A stretch of DNA of 64,000 nt, from NCBI GenBank assembly GCA_022496805.1, contig CM040087.1:29412253-29476252 (forward strand). Direction: 5' to 3'. The position numbers and the translations under genes are program-made. Source of the stretch: Pohlia nutans. Lineage: Eukaryota > Streptophyta > Bryopsida > Bryales > Mniaceae. Under the pieces are notes generated by a model, which did no database searches, had not been told where the DNA came from, and worked only from the letters and a program-made list of their open reading frames with translations. Numbering within the stretch: position 1 is the stretch's first letter; every line of letters begins with the position of its first letter. Positions 48,250 through 58,723 of the stretch are shown here, in pieces.

Positions 48250-49148
48250 TTGAAAGACCAAGAAGCTTAATTTGAACAATTTATACTCCAGATATCCAAA
48301 AAGATGAAAAAGTGTCAAGGTCATGATCGATTGGTCGAGTTAGCAGTGATCAATAACTTACTGCGTTGTGAAGCCTGTCGAGTCCTTGAACTCAGAGCTT
48401 CGCCTGCAATACCGAAGGATAGGTGATCAGACTCCGGCACCTCTTCTTCAGACTCCGGTACCTCTTCTTCCGACTCACTATCCATGATTTCATCCTCATT
48501 CTCAAAAGCACGTTGATCACCTTGATCATCAGCCTCATCGTTGCTGAATTGCATCCATGACGCATCTTGCCTCCACAACGGCACGGCCATGACTTACTGC
48601 AGCTTGAGTATTCAACGAAAACATAAGCATCAGAGAGGCCGAGTGCATTGTGAATCCTTCTTTTATTCCGTCCAAGAGCAGCCACATTCTTGCTCATCTT
48701 CGCCATTTCAGCCACTCTTGTGAAGTCCATGATGCACAAAGCGTGTGTTGCAATATCAGGCACCAAGATTGGCAATGTCGACCAAGATTGGAAATTCATC
48801 CACTACTTCGAAACACTAATAGCACCTGGCATGAAAGCATTAAAGTGTTCTCTATTTCTTCTCATCATTCTCAGTAATGGTTGCATCACTGAAACCAATT
48901 GTGAAATAACCGCCCTCAACAGTACTTAAGATCGTCAACGATGACAGTCACAAATCACGCTGACAATGTTTTGAAAACGTCAATTGCGGGCTCTCTTCAC
49001 CTCCCACGCGGCGCTTGAAACGTCATCGCATGCATCCAATTATAGACGGTTCCAACTGCGCGCGGGTTTGGATCACGTGTTGCACTGTTCTCTTCACCAC
49101 CTCAGGGGCACGGCTTTAGAAGATGCACGGAATTAGCACCATCTACCT

Positions 49149-50718
49149 TAGGTAGGTGGCTCAGAAACCGTTCAAATTTCAGATTGGCAGGTTCATTGGG
49201 GAGTTATTAACGGAATCAATCTTGGAAGATGTGCAAAGTATTTAGGAAATTGGATTAAGTGGAATAATTAATTTTGGATTAATATTGAATTAGTTATGAA
49301 TTTTGAAAGGGGAACTCATAGGTGTACCCAAAACCACTCACCCTAAAATGTACACCATGATTACATAGAAATTTAAGATTGGAAGATAGATAGATAGATA
49401 AGAACTCCAGCCCTCTTTCGAGGTTGGCGTGAATGAAGTGTCTGTTCGTTAGGCGAGTGATCCGATGCCCACCGGGCAAAGGGCCATTGGGACAAAACTA
49501 CTCTCCTCTTTCGAGGATAGACACTATCGGGACTAGAAAGAACAAGAAAAAGGAAGAAAAGAAACCAACTGCTGTTGTTAATATACGTTTTCGTCCTATC
49601 TATGTGAGACAAAAAAGTGGTTCTTATCACTGCCCCCCTATCATTTTATTGATAAATGGGTCATGGTGGGTCAAAGTTTTGTGGTAGTGTTTGACTAAGG
49701 TTGGAAGCTATAATGTACCTCGCTTTGATAGGTCAAGTGAGCGGTTTAAGGAACCGCACGGAAATTGGCACACCTACTTTAGGGCCGATGTCAAACGCCA
49801 GTGGTGATGGTGGTGCTACGGTCCTTGTTGATGAGATCCCCAAACACTGCAGGTGTTAGGCAGGAATGGAATGGCGTTGTGGCCCAAATACTTGAAAAGG
49901 ACTATTGAAGTGGCTTTCTTCCCAACTAAGTACACCAATTTATGTCATTACTTTGCGTCACAGAATTAGTTTGAGACTTTACACACTATCCTCAATACTC
50001 ACTTAAAAATTACAAACACTAAGCCTACTTTGCGGAAGTTCTAGTGCATAATATGAACCACAAAGACACACAGAAGGTTGTATTCGTTATGTTGAGACTT
50101 TTGTTGTCTCATTTTTATCTTTGATTTCAAAAATAAACCGTTTTATCTCTTTACTAGTATTTTTTGCAAATAGGTAACAACACCAACTTTTGGAATTTCA
50201 TTGTGGAATCTCTATTTGAGTATTATTGTCCTTGGGCATCAATTATTATTTTTAAATGATTTTTTTGAGTAAGTAGCATTCCCTCTCAAAATCCGCGAAA
50301 AATCTCAATAAGTAACAAATATAGCCTTACTATGAGAATTCTCAATTATTGTGAATCACTCTTTGCCTAAATACCACAATTACTTTGAAAATATTGAAGT
50401 TCTGTGATTCACAATAATGGCAATGATCAATATCTTTGCTTCTTTCTTTGTTCCTCATTCAAGCAACAAGTTCCATGGGTAGTGAGACATAGTCACCGGT
50501 TCCAATAACACATAAGGTGGGGACACCTGAAAGTGCTATCTTTACCCGTCATTCATTCGCTTTATCAATATCTATCGTTGTTCTCCAACAATTTAAGAAC
50601 ACCTATTCAAAAAACTTCAACTCTTCATAAATTTTGGCATGTGATATCCAGATGACACATTCTTTGGTGCCTTCAAATCTCTATCCAATAAGAGAATACA
50701 AAAATTTGACAAGTTTAA
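49149..50718. other. Intergenic with a minus-strand LINE 3' end
   Basis: About 49383-49650 is homologous to the 3' end of the LINE at 52954-56107: a (GATA)n tail, GGCGTGAATGAAGTGTC, GATCCGATGCCCACCGGGCA and CTCTTTCGAGGATAGACACT. No gene is supported in the rest. Confidence 0.65.
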
Positions 50719-51250
50719 CCCCTAAAAGTTCAAGAACTACTAAACAAAACATAGATGTGTTATAATATGTGCCTTCCATATGCTTGATGAAATTTTATTC
50801 AATAGACAAAATGTAGGGCATCATCTCTACAAATTTCACTATACGGTTAAGCTTTCAAAAATAACTTTAAATATTCCTTATTGAATTTAAAAGCATTAGC
50901 CTTTGAAAATTTGTATAACTTATAATTTTTGATTTTAGAGTTTGAAATTTAGCATGATTGTTTAAAGTTGATTTTTCTATTATATACTTCAAAAAAGCAA
51001 AAGAAATGATGGAGGGAAAATTATTACTTTCCCCAAATAATTCTTTTTATAGCACTAAGACAATGTTGAGATGATTCTCTTTGGAAATTCTCTCAGGTGG
51101 AGTTTAACTTGAATTGACATAATTCAAATTTCACAGGAAAATAGACTTAATGAAGTAATTTAAGATATTTTTAATTTTAAAAAATAATAATAATTTGGCA
51201 GCCCATAATATCCTGGAAACGACCAGAAAATGGTTGTTTGATTTTAGGGG
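50719..51250. mobile_element. TTAA-flanked element (piggyBac-like), 532 bp
   Basis: TTAA at 50715-50718 and 51251-51254; ends CCCCTAAAAGTTC and TGATTTTAGGGG. It is the best preserved member of the group that includes 4892-5472 and 38756-39294. Confidence 0.9.
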
Positions 51251-51561
51251 TTAACAATGGTAACAATACTTTCAAAAAAAATTATGGTTTTAGGTGTTCC
51301 CACTTCTCATTCCACCTTAGGGCTGAGATACATGTGAAGAATTTTTGTATTTTTTATGGACCAAGGTTGTTACATTAGTGTAGCATGCATCCCCATAAAG
51401 AGAAATATATTTGTTTCATTTTTCCTATAATGCCTTGGATTCGTGCACCATTGACATAATCCCCTCAGTTGGTCTAAGGTAATTTTACTGTTGCTTATTC
51501 TCTTTTGTGAAATTTGCTTCCTGACTACTTGCAGGCTCCGTCTTTACTGTACTATAATTTA

Positions 51562-51668
51562 TGTCTTGCACCAATGGCCCTTTGTCTGGTGGACAATGGT
51601 TCATTGTCAAGACAAACAAGCAATTAATTCATGTCGGCCTCGAAAGAGGTTCGGAGTTTCTATTTATC
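51562..51668 (+). mobile_element. Severely 5'-truncated LINE copy with 12-bp target duplication
   Basis: A 107-bp insert flanked by TACTATAATTTA on both sides (51550-51561, 51669-51680). It matches only the last part of the LINE at 52954-56107 (AATGGCCCTTTGTCTGGTGG, CCTCGAAAGAGG) and ends in a TCTATTTATC tail. Confidence 0.85.
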
Positions 51669-51823
51669 TACTATAATTTACATTGACGATTTAAAAGAAT
51701 TGAGCACAACCCGTTTTTATTTGATTTTCCTTTGGTAGAGTGACATGCAAGAAGGTTCTTTAGCAATTAGTGGAGTCCACCCTTTTTAGTACGGTACTAC
51801 ATGACACTCAATAAGGGTTTTAA

Positions 51824-52779
51824 CCTCTAAAAGTTGGGCCTATGACCATGGAATCATGTTTTATTTGTCACACTCAATTTTTCTACTAAAAATAATACAA
51901 AGATTCAAATTTATGTTTTAAGTAGATGAAGTCACATGTTTACTACAAATCATGAATTTTTCATAAATTTTGGTGAAAATTTGAAATTACTATGGTTTTA
52001 TGAAGTGATTGTAAAGAAAATCTATATCAATTACAAAATGTACTAGAAAATCCCGATATTTTTACCTAAAGTGCAAATTACAATGAAGAAAAGTTTAGTT
52101 AATGAACTCATCAATGCATCTAAATTTAGAAAATTTTGCTACACCTTGGTGATACCTACTGAACTTGTAACTACAATAAAACACTCAATTTTCAAATATT
52201 TCCAAAAATTCAAAGTGGAGTAGAAACTAGACTTGGCAAGCTTCATTTTGTTAATTAAGCTCAAATGCAATAGAACTCATTTTTAAAACCTAAAATTAGT
52301 TTAATCCCTAAACGTCCCATCACGATAGTATATACGATGTCGTATAATTGGGATTTGCTACCGACAAGAAACTCTAAATGAAGATCTCAGTAGCTCATTA
52401 GAACCACATCGATTTAAATTTCAACTTCTTTTTGAACTCAAACTTGTTGAAGGTCGGTGGATTCATTCCAAATACAAGTAAAATACAACGTATTCTACAA
52501 GCCGCAAAGGCACGTTCAGACGTTGACGGGTTAAGTAGACCAAGCAAAAAAATTCAAAATACACTACACGGTTAATCGTTTTTATGACTCTTTTTGTAGC
52601 TAGGACCCCATGTAAAATCTAAAAACAGCTTGAATGATTTGAATTTAACTTGAAGGGGTGGCATCACCAAACAAAGCCCTTCACATAATGAATTGGATGG
52701 AAATCATCCACGCAACAATTAAAATTGACTTGTCAACTTTATTCATAAGCCATGTTTTGGTCTCAGCGGCGTTTAGAGG
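51824..52779. mobile_element. TTAA-type element interrupted by a nested copy
   Basis: The left end CCTCTAAAAGTTGGG follows TTAA (51820-51823). The right end GGCGTTTAGAGG (52779) is followed by CTAA, a one-base variant. The interior left half matches 40215-40761. The 52305-52530 element is inserted at a TTAA within it. Confidence 0.7.
52305..52530. mobile_element. TTAA-flanked element, 226 bp, nested
   Basis: TTAA at 52301-52304 and 52531-52534; ends TCCCTAAACGTCC and GACGTTGACGGG. It is similar to 47467-47691 in length and interior. Confidence 0.8.
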
Positions 52780-53166
52780 CTAACTCTTTAACTTCTATGT
52801 GCCGGCAAACCAAAAATTGGCTTTTGGATGATTTGAGGCAGTCGTTAAATGAAGAAAAATGATAAATTCATTCATTTTTTGGGTTACATTTTATTTTTGC
52901 AAAACTGCAGAATTTGGAGAGGGTAGTAAGGACATGTGAGAGGACATATACTAAATAGATAGATAGAAACACCGACCCTAAAGAAAGGGCCGGCGTGAAT
53001 AAAGTGTCCGTTCGTAATGTCAATGACCCGATGCCCACAGGACAAAGGGACATTGGAACAATACTACTCTCTTCTTTCGAGGATGGACACTATAGTAACC
53101 AGAACAAAGTAACGGTAACAATAACAAAGGAGAAAAACAAAGTACTGTTGGATGAGTGCTAGTTTG

Positions 53167-53384
53167 TATAAAGGTATGTTTAGTGTTGAGTTTTATCGCC
53201 AAGTCATGAATTCTTTGGTTGGTTGGTGAAGGGCGTTGTATTACAGTTATGTGGTCCGGGTTCGAAACCAGTTGGGCTCGTTGAGCAGTGATGTGGTACA
53301 CATGGCTTGATGCTGCTAGTGAGTTATCATGGCAGGAAAGTTGTACCAACCAACCGGCCCTTCCTATCCCCTGAGACAAGTTGA
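53167..53384 (+). mobile_element. tRNA-derived SINE-like insertion in the LINE 3' UTR
   Basis: A B box GGTTCGAAACC (about 53258-53268) lies 45 bp after an A-box-like GGTTGGTGAAGGGC. GGTTGGTTGG and CCAACCAACC form an outer inverted repeat. GCTAGTT near 53157 and 53385 may be the target duplication. The LINE relative at 49383-49650 lacks this block. Confidence 0.55.
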
Positions 53385-54193
53385 GCTAGTTGTTTGAAAA
53401 GAGTGGCTAGCAATGGTTTTCACCACTACCCTCCCTCTTTTAATGTACTACGTCTATTGGTATCGTTTGATTATTCTCTATGTGTCTTTTATGTAAAAGG
53501 ATAGATCCGGCATATTGTATGGCAATGGTATTTATTGCTTTGAATGTGTGTTTTATGGAGGTTTCACAAATGTTGAATTTTGTTTCTAGTTGTTTCATTA
53601 AGGGGACGTGTGTGGTTCCTCTAGCTCCAGCTATAATGACTATGATAAGATCTACTTTCCAACCTTGTTGTATGATGTTATTAATTAGAGGTTGGTATTT
53701 AAAAAAATTCTGCCAATTGTTTCTGGTGAAAATTTGTTGTTTGTGTATGTGAATTCTATGAATTGTATAGTTAGGTTATCATCGGGGTTTAGAGGAGGTG
53801 GGCTTTGATATGGGAGGCCTTTAATGCATAATATATCTAGTTTGAATCTGGCATTACATTGACATCTTTGTTGATTACAAGTATATGGTAATAACCATGG
53901 GGGGACTGTGTTTTCTTGTGGATTATTGTTGAATGTGCCTGCATTCATGAGAGTGTAGCATCTTGATTTATTCAAGGATAGTATTAATTTTCTTAATTCC
54001 CATACCGCTTTATTGTGTCTTTTGGTTCTTAGTGCGTGTATATGGTGTTGTTTGCATATTAGAAGTACATGTAGCCATGTATCTGCATCTTGTGAGTTAC
54101 AGATGGGACATGTTTTTGAGGGGAATCTTTGTATGCCGAAAATTAATTGCTTTCTGGCATTACCCATGTATTGAGCGGTTCTAAATTTTAGTA

Positions 54194-55107
54194 CCGTAGT
54201 TTACTAGCAGGTTCGGCACCTTGCTGCCTAATAATTAATTAAAGTTCGAAAAGTAGGTTCGGCACCTAAAAATAGTATATTGATAATTTCGGCAATTTTC
54301 TCCTTTTATATTTAAAAATTCGGCTTGTTGTCAAGTCAAACTCTTTTATATTGGTCGACATGCAAGATTTGAGGGTAGAGAGCCAAGAATGCTCTGTACT
54401 TTATACAAGTGGAGTGGAGTTGTATCCAACAATGCCTATGGGATATGTGAACTTTGAGGTGAAGCACCTAGTTAGTCTTTATTTTTATAACACGCATAAC
54501 TTTTGCATAAAGTCTTCAAATGACATAAAATTTGTTGGAGGTGAAAGATTACTTGATTTCTAAACTTTTCTTAGACCAAAATAATTCCAAAAAAGTTGAT
54601 CTTCTATTCACAAATGAGCTTCGAAAAACTGTTGGGAACGCATTTTGATACATTGACCTTTGCAATGTTGTGCTGTTTTTGTCCATATCTTTTGCATAAA
54701 AACTTGTTTTGACACAAAACTTGTTGGAGGTGGAAGAAGACTTGATTTCTCAACTTTTGCTAGTTAGACACAATTCTATAAAACTTCATCTTCTATACTC
54801 AATTGTACTCCAAAAATCTGTGTACAACACATTTCAAAAGCCTCACCTAGAGTCTTGCTACTTAACCCATATTCTTTGTGGACTAATGTAAGTGAGCTTG
54901 ATTACAAAAGGAGCACCTTCTCTCCATTGAAATTCACACAAGTCTCACAACTAAGCAAACACCCAGTGAAAAGTAAAAAATTCTCACTTTTCGGCAATTT
55001 TGAATTATAAATTATATAATATTCGGCAAAAGATACCAATAATTTCCCAAAATTTTAGGCATCTATTTTTAGAATTATTTTCCGCCGAATCTACTAGTAA
55101 ACTACGG
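54194..55107. mobile_element. TA-flanked element (CCGTAGTTTACTAG ends) inserted in the LINE
   Basis: CCGTAGTTTACTAGCAGGTT (54194) is mirrored at the right end (to 55107), and TA flanks both sides (54192-54193, 55108-55109). Removing the element with one TA rejoins the LINE frame exactly, which fixes the borders. It is 914 bp, non-coding, and contains a diverged direct repeat (CTTTTGCATAAA, TTTGTTGGAGGTG(A/G)AAGA, at about 54500 and 54690). Confidence 0.92.
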
Positions 55108-56119
55108 TATGCTTGTTTTTTGTGCGTTTGTTATTTCTGGATTATTCCAAAAGTCATTGGACATTTCGTTGTCTATGATGGAGTTTGTTGTCCATTTGTT
55201 AATGTTGGGAAAGTCTTCTGCCAGTATTTCTAGATTATTTTCTCGGTTATGTTTCTTTATGTATTCTTCCAAACATCTAATTGGTCCTTTGTCTGGTCGT
55301 TTGATACGACCGGGCCATGTGTCTTTTTGGAAGTAGTACGGTGTGGTATGTGCAAATTCGTGTGGATTTGCTGCAAATTGATAACCTCTTTTCATGGTTC
55401 CTTCTTTTGCGAGTTGATCAGCGTGTTCATTCCCGTTAATTTTAGCGTGTGCTTTAACTTTGTATATTGTGGTTGGTTGTGTTCGCTATTTTAGCATTTT
55501 TAGCATTTCTTCTAATATGGTTTTATCAACGTGATTGTTTTGTTGGGTTGGGTGTTTGAGTTGTGTGTTTAGAACATGTATACAATTGAGACAATCAGTA
55601 AAAATATGTGCAGGTTCGTTTATGTATTTAGTGGTGATTAGTGAAAGTGTTTCATGTATAGCCATTAGTTCTGCTCTGAAGCATGTTTGTAATCGAGGCA
55701 GTCTTTTTGATATTTGTACATCTGGTTTAGATGAGTTGTAGATTCCATATCCAGCTTTTTCTTTTTTTCAATGGCCATCATCAGCTTCTTTAGGTGGTAA
55801 AAAGGATCCATCTGTGTAATAGCTGTATTGTGGTAGAAATTTTAGTGTAGTGTTTATTTTGAAATTTGGAAGGGGGTCTACCCACATGTTTTGTAAATTG
55901 TTATAGGGTGGGTATATGAGTTTGTTCCATTTTGTGCTTTTTAAAACTTTTGTGTTTGGTGGTGTGGGTGGTGCTGTTTGTGTATGGTATTGCGAAATTT
56001 GTAGATTTTCAATTGTTGTGTTTATGGTGTCTATTTGGTTTATTGTGCCAATGTTATTGTTTTGATGGTGAATACACCAAATGTGTATTGCAAGTGGTTT
56101 GTTTCGGGGACATATACTA

Positions 56120-56511
56120 CACTAAGTGACTTCATTGCTGAGAAATTGTAAATCTGAAAGCAAGCTATCCTAGGTGACTTCAATTGATCATGACAACATT
56201 TCTCCTGAGATTCCTAATTCTTGTAACTTTTGATTCAAATTCTCTAACGATTCCCAAAGATATCAAGAATGAGGGCTAAAGAATGTTACTTAGGTTTTTT
56301 CTTCCTCAAGAGTTTGGAGAAGGACAACTCCAACCTTGTGACCACTGGAAAAAGGCATTGTGGGAACACTCATTTTTTCTGAACTAAATACCACTGTAGC
56401 AAATATATTCCGTCCATGATTCCACTGAAATGCATTCTCGTTTTCTATTCCGGCATAACGTTCGGTAGCCTCTTTTAGTGTTGCCTTTCCATAACAGAGT
56501 GATGTGAAATA
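56120..56511. other. Intergenic DNA
   Basis: No gene seen. From about 56465 the sequence GTAGCCT...GCC...CATAACAGAGTGATGTG(A/G)AATATC resembles 30183-30235. Confidence 0.5.
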
Positions 56512-56987
56512 TCCTACATCATTTCATCCCCCAATGAAATGATGTGGGAGATTCAACTCCTCATCACATCACTAGCTATGGGGACAGGTGGCATTAAGCA
56601 AGAACAATCAACCATGGTGAACAGGAATTCAAAACACTCCTCAATCACAATTCAACAATGTTCTATAATTATCCTACATCATTTCATCCCCCAATGAAAT
56701 GATGTGGGATATTCAATTCCTCATCACATCACTAGCTATGGGGACAGGTGGCATTAAGCAAGAACAATCAACCATGGTGAACAGGAATTCAAAACACTCC
56801 TCAATCACAATTCAACAATGTTCTATAATTATCCTACATCATTTCATCCCCCAATGAAATGATGTGGAATATTCCTCATCACATCACTAACTATGGGGAT
56901 AGGTGGCATTAAGCAAGAACAATCAACCATGGTGAACAGGAATTCAAAACACTCCTCAATCACAATTCAACAGTGTTCTATAATTAT
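56512..56987. repeat. Three tandem 160-bp units each with a perfect hairpin
   Basis: Units start at 56512, 56672 and 56832 (TCCTACATCATTTCATCCCC). Each includes the 11-bp-stem hairpin CATCATTTCAT-CCCCCA-ATGAAATGATG and the segment TATGGGGA(C/T)AGGTGGCATT...CCATGGTGAACAGG. The units are nearly identical, so the amplification is recent. Confidence 0.92.
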
Positions 56988-58723
56988 TTATTTGATTCAA
57001 TTACAAATCACTGGTCACTCTATAAGTAAAGGTGGATGAAACAAAAAGGCACCCTTCTTGAAGACTAAGTTACTGATGTTATGGGTGAGAGCTTCTCGTA
57101 GCATAGCTGCTTGATTTTCCATTTTTCAAAGAGTGCCGTAAACTGGCGACATAGTCAGCAGTGGTCTGTTGGCATCTTCGCGATCGATTCTCCTCCCCCG
57201 ACTGCCGGCGATCATCGTCACCGGATTCCTGGCATGCCACTTCCCTCGATCATTCACTCATCCATGACCAGCCGACAGTAAAGCAACAACAACAGAACTC
57301 AAAAAACAATCCAACAATCCACGGTAAGTTTAGCGATACACAATACATCATCACAATTGATTCCATAGCCATGGCCGGACTCAAACAAATCATGAATGGA
57401 TACAACGGAGTTTTTCATCTTCAGTTGTTGTTTTGATTGATTTGTTTCTTCAGGAGGCCCCGGAATCCCGCGCCCTTGGGCCCCGCCAGAACGTACCAAA
57501 TTGGCGGTTCGATTCATGCCGACTGATTTTGTCTGCATGCCATGGGGTTAGCTTGCAGACACCCTCGATCGATGGGTAGGATTAGAGGCGCTGATGAATT
57601 GTCGGTGGTTTTGAGCAATTGAGCAAGGTGCAATGGGTTTGTTTGTGGTCTTTCTCTGAATTGATTCCAGGCTCACCGGGAAGTTAGTAGCAGAAAAAGG
57701 CCGTAGCTTTGAACTTCCAGGATGGGTGTGAAGTAATTTTGTTGCACGCACGATCGTCACCGGCTTTCTTGATTTCGTGCATGCGGGGACACGAGTGACG
57801 TCGAATTTGCGCAACTTCTCGTGAATTGAGCGAGCGTTTCGAGCTTTAGGTGAGTACCATCGCTGGGTATCATCGATCTTTCCGGGTCTTGCAATTCACG
57901 CCCTTAATTTGATGTTCATAGGTTTTATCAGTCGGTTTTGAATTTTCTGGCGCTTGGAGTCTAATTCTTAGACGTCGGTTTGTAATTGAGGCCGCCCAGC
58001 TATGGCGGTACTATTCCTCTCGAAGTTAATGAACTCCTGGAATTGGCGATAACTTAGGTAGCGCACGGATTTGATTACAGCCTTGTCGGTGACTGTCGGT
58101 ATGTTAAACTGTGCAGATTACGAAGAAGGAAAAGTCTTCTAGGAGTTTGCTAAAAAGGTCTCTAATTATAGTACCCCTTAGTTCCACTCTCTGATGCGAT
58201 TGAGCTTTTTGATTTCTTTTTCTTTGAACTATTGATGGGAACCTGGGTGATAGCCTCGAGCGCTCTGTATAGTGACAACAAACCTATTTCTTTTTGTGAA
58301 TTGCTATCTGTAACTGTAGAGAACTAGGGTGCGCAAATAGTCCGTTCTCAAAAAGAATCGAGATTCTGTTCTTTGCGACTCGTTTTCACCAAATTGTGTT
58401 CTTAACCTGTAAGTACAGTGATGAAGATTGGAAAACGCTGAAAAACGTTCCAAAGGAAGAAACCGGGAATCGCCCAACAGAACGAGAATTGTAGAAATTT
58501 AAGGTGAACTCTAGTAACTGCTATAGAATGTTATGTACTAGTTGCTAAGCTGTGTAGGCTGTTCAATTTAGTGTTTTTTCTTCAATTAAAGGATACTTTA
58601 TACTTCTGTAAATTATGCGATAGGATTCAACGCCAGGTCGGTCCTTTATACTCCTGTCCCTGTATCCATTTCTAAGGCATGTTGTTTTTTTCTTATTGGA
58701 TTTCTTAGACATGTGAGGACAAC
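56988..58723 (+). promoter_or_regulatory. Promoter and 5' UTR region of the 58724 gene
   Basis: No coding gene is supported. Two strong donor sites, CCACG|GTAAGT at about 57323 and CTTTAG|GTGAGTAC at about 57850, and an acceptor TTTCTTAG at 58702-58709 just before the ATG suggest a spliced 5' UTR (inference). Confidence 0.45.

Larger units (their letters stand above)
44775..48590 (-). pseudogene. pogo/Tigger-like DDE transposase, two exons, one in-frame stop
   Basis: Exon 1 is 48590-48362 (acidic, with a repeated SEEEVPE) and ends in a GTAAGT donor. Exon 2 is 46804-44775, after an AG acceptor. The join is in frame: 2259 nt. Exon 2 has a Psq/CENP-B-type helix-turn-helix (STEALQAAINDIDNGLGIRA, GIPASSLRDHL), a second DNA-binding helix region (GWVKWFKQRHPELSLH), and the DDE_1 core: VWNCDESG (first Asp), LILDGHNSH (second Asp), LPSHTSHALQPLDVSIFKPFK (third Asp region). 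A basic C-terminal tail follows. The frame is broken only by TAG at 45860-45858, in a position usually occupied by Trp before LSHF. All other catalytic motifs are intact, so inactivation is recent or the stop is tolerated. The intron holds a (TA)n run and TTAA elements. Confidence 0.85.
43095..49148 (-). mobile_element. Candidate full extent of a pogo-type DNA transposon
   Basis: The transposase pseudogene at 44775-48590 lies between TA-flanked inverted sequences: AGGTAGACAGTGCTTAAACC (43095 on, preceded by TA) and, inverted, AGGTAGATGGTGCTAATTCC (ending at 49148, followed by TA). They agree at 16 of 20 positions. A TA target fits the superfamily. The ends are a proposal only. Confidence 0.4.
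52954..56107 (-). mobile_element. 5'-truncated non-LTR retrotransposon (LINE) with RNase H
   Basis: The insertion is flanked by a perfect 12-bp duplication GGACATATACTA (52942-52953, 56108-56119). Read on the minus strand it encodes the end of a LINE ORF2: an RNase H domain with all four acidic positions in context (YYTDGSF, RAELMAI, IFTDCLNC, GNEHADQLA; about 55850-55390), then the C-terminal block FRTAQYMGNARKQ and a zinc motif CPIC...H...C (about 54180-54050). The 3' UTR ends in a (TCTA)n tail instead of poly(A). Two in-frame stops (TGA before AGYGIYNS, TAG near 55490) and a 914-bp insertion make it inactive. No reverse transcriptase remains. Confidence 0.88.

Noticed and set aside
53213..53275. 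tRNA gene on the plus strand
   Set aside because: GGTTCGAAACC is present, but the arms do not pair as a tRNA and the sequence continues as a SINE-like body.
56512..56987. CRISPR-like array
   Set aside because: Whole 160-bp units repeat without unique spacers, in a plant nuclear context.
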